DNA from: an uncultured Clostridia bacterium
Lineage (GTDB): Bacteria > Bacillota > Clostridia > Oscillospirales > CAG-272
Length of the DNA: 5,294 bases
Assembly: GCA_947304475.1 (NCBI GenBank)
Contig: CAMZBE010000109.1
Span: forward strand, 1 to 5,294
Direction: 5' to 3'
Under the pieces are notes generated by a model. It was given only the letters and a program-made list of their open reading frames with translations, ran no database searches and had not been told where the DNA came from. The position numbers and the translations under genes were made by a program. This document shows, one piece after another, positions 3,811 to 5,294 of this stretch (positions within the stretch are counted from its first letter, which is position 1; the number at the start of each line of letters is the position of its first letter).

Positions 3811-5294
3811 ATGAAGAAACTGATCGCTTTCCTTCTTCTTCTCGTGATGACGGCGCTCGTATTCGCCTCTTGCGGGAAGGGCAAAACGACCGCCGCGACG
3901 ACGGAAAAAACGCCCGTTGCGACGCAGGCGCCCGGCACCGGCGACGACGCGGTTACGACCACCGAACCGGCGGTTGTGACGACCACCGCCGATCCCTACG
4001 CCGGCGTCCGCGAGATCTCCGCGGCGAACCGGGAACTCAAAATTCAGTTGAGTGCCTACGGCGACGCGGAAAAGGTGTCCAAGAACGATAAGTACATCGC
4101 GGGACCGGACACCGTCACGGCGACCACCCCCGCGATCGAGCAGATGGTCTACGCACGCAACAACGCCGCGAACGAACGGCTCGGGACCACCGTCTCCTAC
4201 GTCTACTGGAGCGACCTCGGGTGGGACGCCCAGTGGGGACGAATGGAAACCCTCGTTTCGGGACATGATCCCGAAGCCCCCGATCTGTTCGTCGATATGG
4301 TCTTCGACCTCGGCGTCGCCACGACGAAGAGTCTGCTCAAAGATCTTTGGTCGATCCCCGGCTCGTACTTTGATTTCGAGTCCAAGGGCTGGATGAACGA
4401 ATGGATGGAAAGTATGTCGCTGACCGGCGACCGCGCCTACATTATGGCGGGCGACTACTTCCTCGACGTGCTGCGCGCGATGGGCGTCCTTCCTTTCAAT
4501 ATGACGATGATGGACGAAAACGCCAAAGTGCTGGCTCCCGTGATCCTGGAGGAGGGCGAAACGCTCGAGGCGGGTGAAACCCTCACGACGCGGTTCTTCG
4601 ATTACGTCGAGACCAAACAATGGACCTGGGACACGCTTGCCAAACTTTCGGCGGCGATCTGGAAAGACAACGACGGGGACGGAGAGGACTCGATCGCCGA
4701 CCGGCTCGGCTTCCTCGGCTCCGGCAGGACGAATATGTCGAGTTCGCTTTACCTCTACTCCAACAGCGACGATCTGTTCAGAGTCGTTGAGGCGATCGAG
4801 GACCCGGACAGCCAGTACAACGGCAAACGCTGGATCTACTATCCCGAATCGTCCGGCGTGCTGGGCGACATCTTCGACGCGATCGAAGCGTTGTTCGACG
4901 GGCGGGGGACGATGGCGCCGAACTTCCCGAACGATGGCGCGACCATCGATAACCCCGGGCTTGCCTACCACTGGATCAAATTCGGACAGGGCGGAGATGC
5001 CGGAACGCTTTTCGCCGGCGCCTGCGTGCTCGGCGCGCTTGAGGACAAGGCGTTCCAGGAGATGGAGGACCAGTATTCGGTGGTGCCGATCCCGAAACTC
5101 AACGTCTCGGGGGACTACAACACCGTTATCCACAACGTCGGCGACGCCGGCGGGATCAACGTCAACACGAACGCCGATAAGACGAAAGCGCTCTCGGCGT
5201 ACCTGCAGTACTGCACCGAGAACTCCGGCAAGATCCGCGACGAATTCCTGCAGATCGTGACCAAATACCGGACCACGACCTACAACCAGGGGAC
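3811..5294 (+). CDS. ABC transporter extracellular solute-binding lipoprotein (3' end outside window)
   Basis: The frame is open from ATG at 3811 to the right edge, 494 codons visible, with a GAAAGGA ribosome site at 3794-3800. Residues 1-20 form a lipoprotein signal (MKK, hydrophobic core LIAFLLLLVMTALVF) ending in a lipobox-like FAS-C, so C21 should be lipidated. Residues 26-62 are a Thr/Ala/Pro-rich linker that lifts the domain off the membrane. The body looks like a family 1 carbohydrate-binding protein: AYGDAE (82-87), PDLFVDM (157-163), LPFNMTMMDE (227-236), WTWDTLAKL (271-279), a DNDGDGED loop (286-293) resembling the Ca-binding or turn motifs of these proteins, and YSVVPIPKL (422-430). 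It would bind a sugar outside the cell and pass it to a permease, probably encoded beyond the window. The divergent HexNAc kinase operon suggests an amino-sugar ligand, but this is not proven. Confidence 0.85.
   Translation, partial: MKKLIAFLLLLVMTALVFASCGKGKTTAATTEKTPVATQAPGTGDDAVTTTEPAVVTTTADPYAGVREISAANRELKIQLSAYGDAEKVSKNDKYIAGPDTVTATTPAIEQMVYARNNAANERLGTTVSYVYWSDLGWDAQWGRMETLVSGHDPEAPDLFVDMVFDLGVATTKSLLKDLWSIPGSYFDFESKGWMNEWMESMSLTGDRAYIMAGDYFLDVLRAMGVLPFNMTMMDENAKVLAPVILEEGETLEAGETLTTRFFDYVETKQWTWDTLAKLSAAIWKDNDGDGEDSIADRLGFLGSGRTNMSSSLYLYSNSDDLFRVVEAIEDPDSQYNGKRWIYYPESSGVLGDIFDAIEALFDGRGTMAPNFPNDGATIDNPGLAYHWIKFGQGGDAGTLFAGACVLGALEDKAFQEMEDQYSVVPIPKLNVSGDYNTVIHNVGDAGGINVNTNADKTKALSAYLQYCTENSGKIRDEFLQIVTKYRTTTYNQG

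Noticed and set aside
3712..5133. A 473-codon open frame on the - strand antisense to the lipoprotein gene.
   Set aside because: It is the complement of a G+C-rich coding gene. Its product is His/Arg/Val-rich without domains, while the + strand frame has a signal peptide, lipobox and solute-binding motifs.

Overview
The window is G+C-rich bacterial DNA. Its features are strong Shine-Dalgarno sequences (AGAGAGG, GAGGGG, AAGAGGA, GAAAGGA), a near-consensus sigma-70-type promoter, a lipoprotein with a long Thr-rich linker, and an N-acetylhexosamine kinase-like gene. Together they suggest a G+C-rich member of the Bacillota/Clostridia, plausibly an uncultured gut lineage. That assignment is an inference from gene style; no marker gene is present.

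Layout. (1) Positions 1-1038, + strand: the 3' end of a membrane protein, probably the C-terminus of a processive family 2 glycosyltransferase, overlaps a PlsC-like acyltransferase gene by 4 bp. (2) Positions 1039-1523: a non-coding convergent intergenic region made almost wholly of inverted repeats. It holds two arrays of short perfect hairpins joined by conserved linkers (CGATAT in the first; ATGAATT/GTGAATT with an exact 22-bp period in the second). These are followed by a GGGGCG hairpin, an intrinsic terminator for the + strand operon, and a pair of related 24-bp palindromes. (3) Positions 1524-3447, - strand: a two-gene operon encoding an N-acetylhexosamine 1-kinase-like enzyme (NahK type, 359 aa) and, upstream of it and overlapping it by 8 bp, a sugar-phosphate nucleotidyltransferase (283 aa). 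A TTGACA-17-TATACT promoter drives the pair. (4) Positions 3448-3810: a divergent intergenic region with that promoter and a weaker candidate promoter facing right. (5) Positions 3811 to the right edge, + strand: an ABC-transporter solute-binding lipoprotein that runs off the window.

How the genes fit together: the divergent lipoprotein could capture a sugar or oligosaccharide at the cell surface. The kinase could phosphorylate the anomeric position of a HexNAc, and the nucleotidyltransferase could turn the sugar-1-phosphate into an NDP-sugar. This resembles the NahK step of lacto-N-biose/galacto-N-biose use and, in logic, the AmgK/MurU kinase-uridylyltransferase pair of cell-wall recycling. 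The substrate cannot be fixed from sequence alone. The most unusual non-coding feature is the double hairpin array behind the acyltransferase gene.
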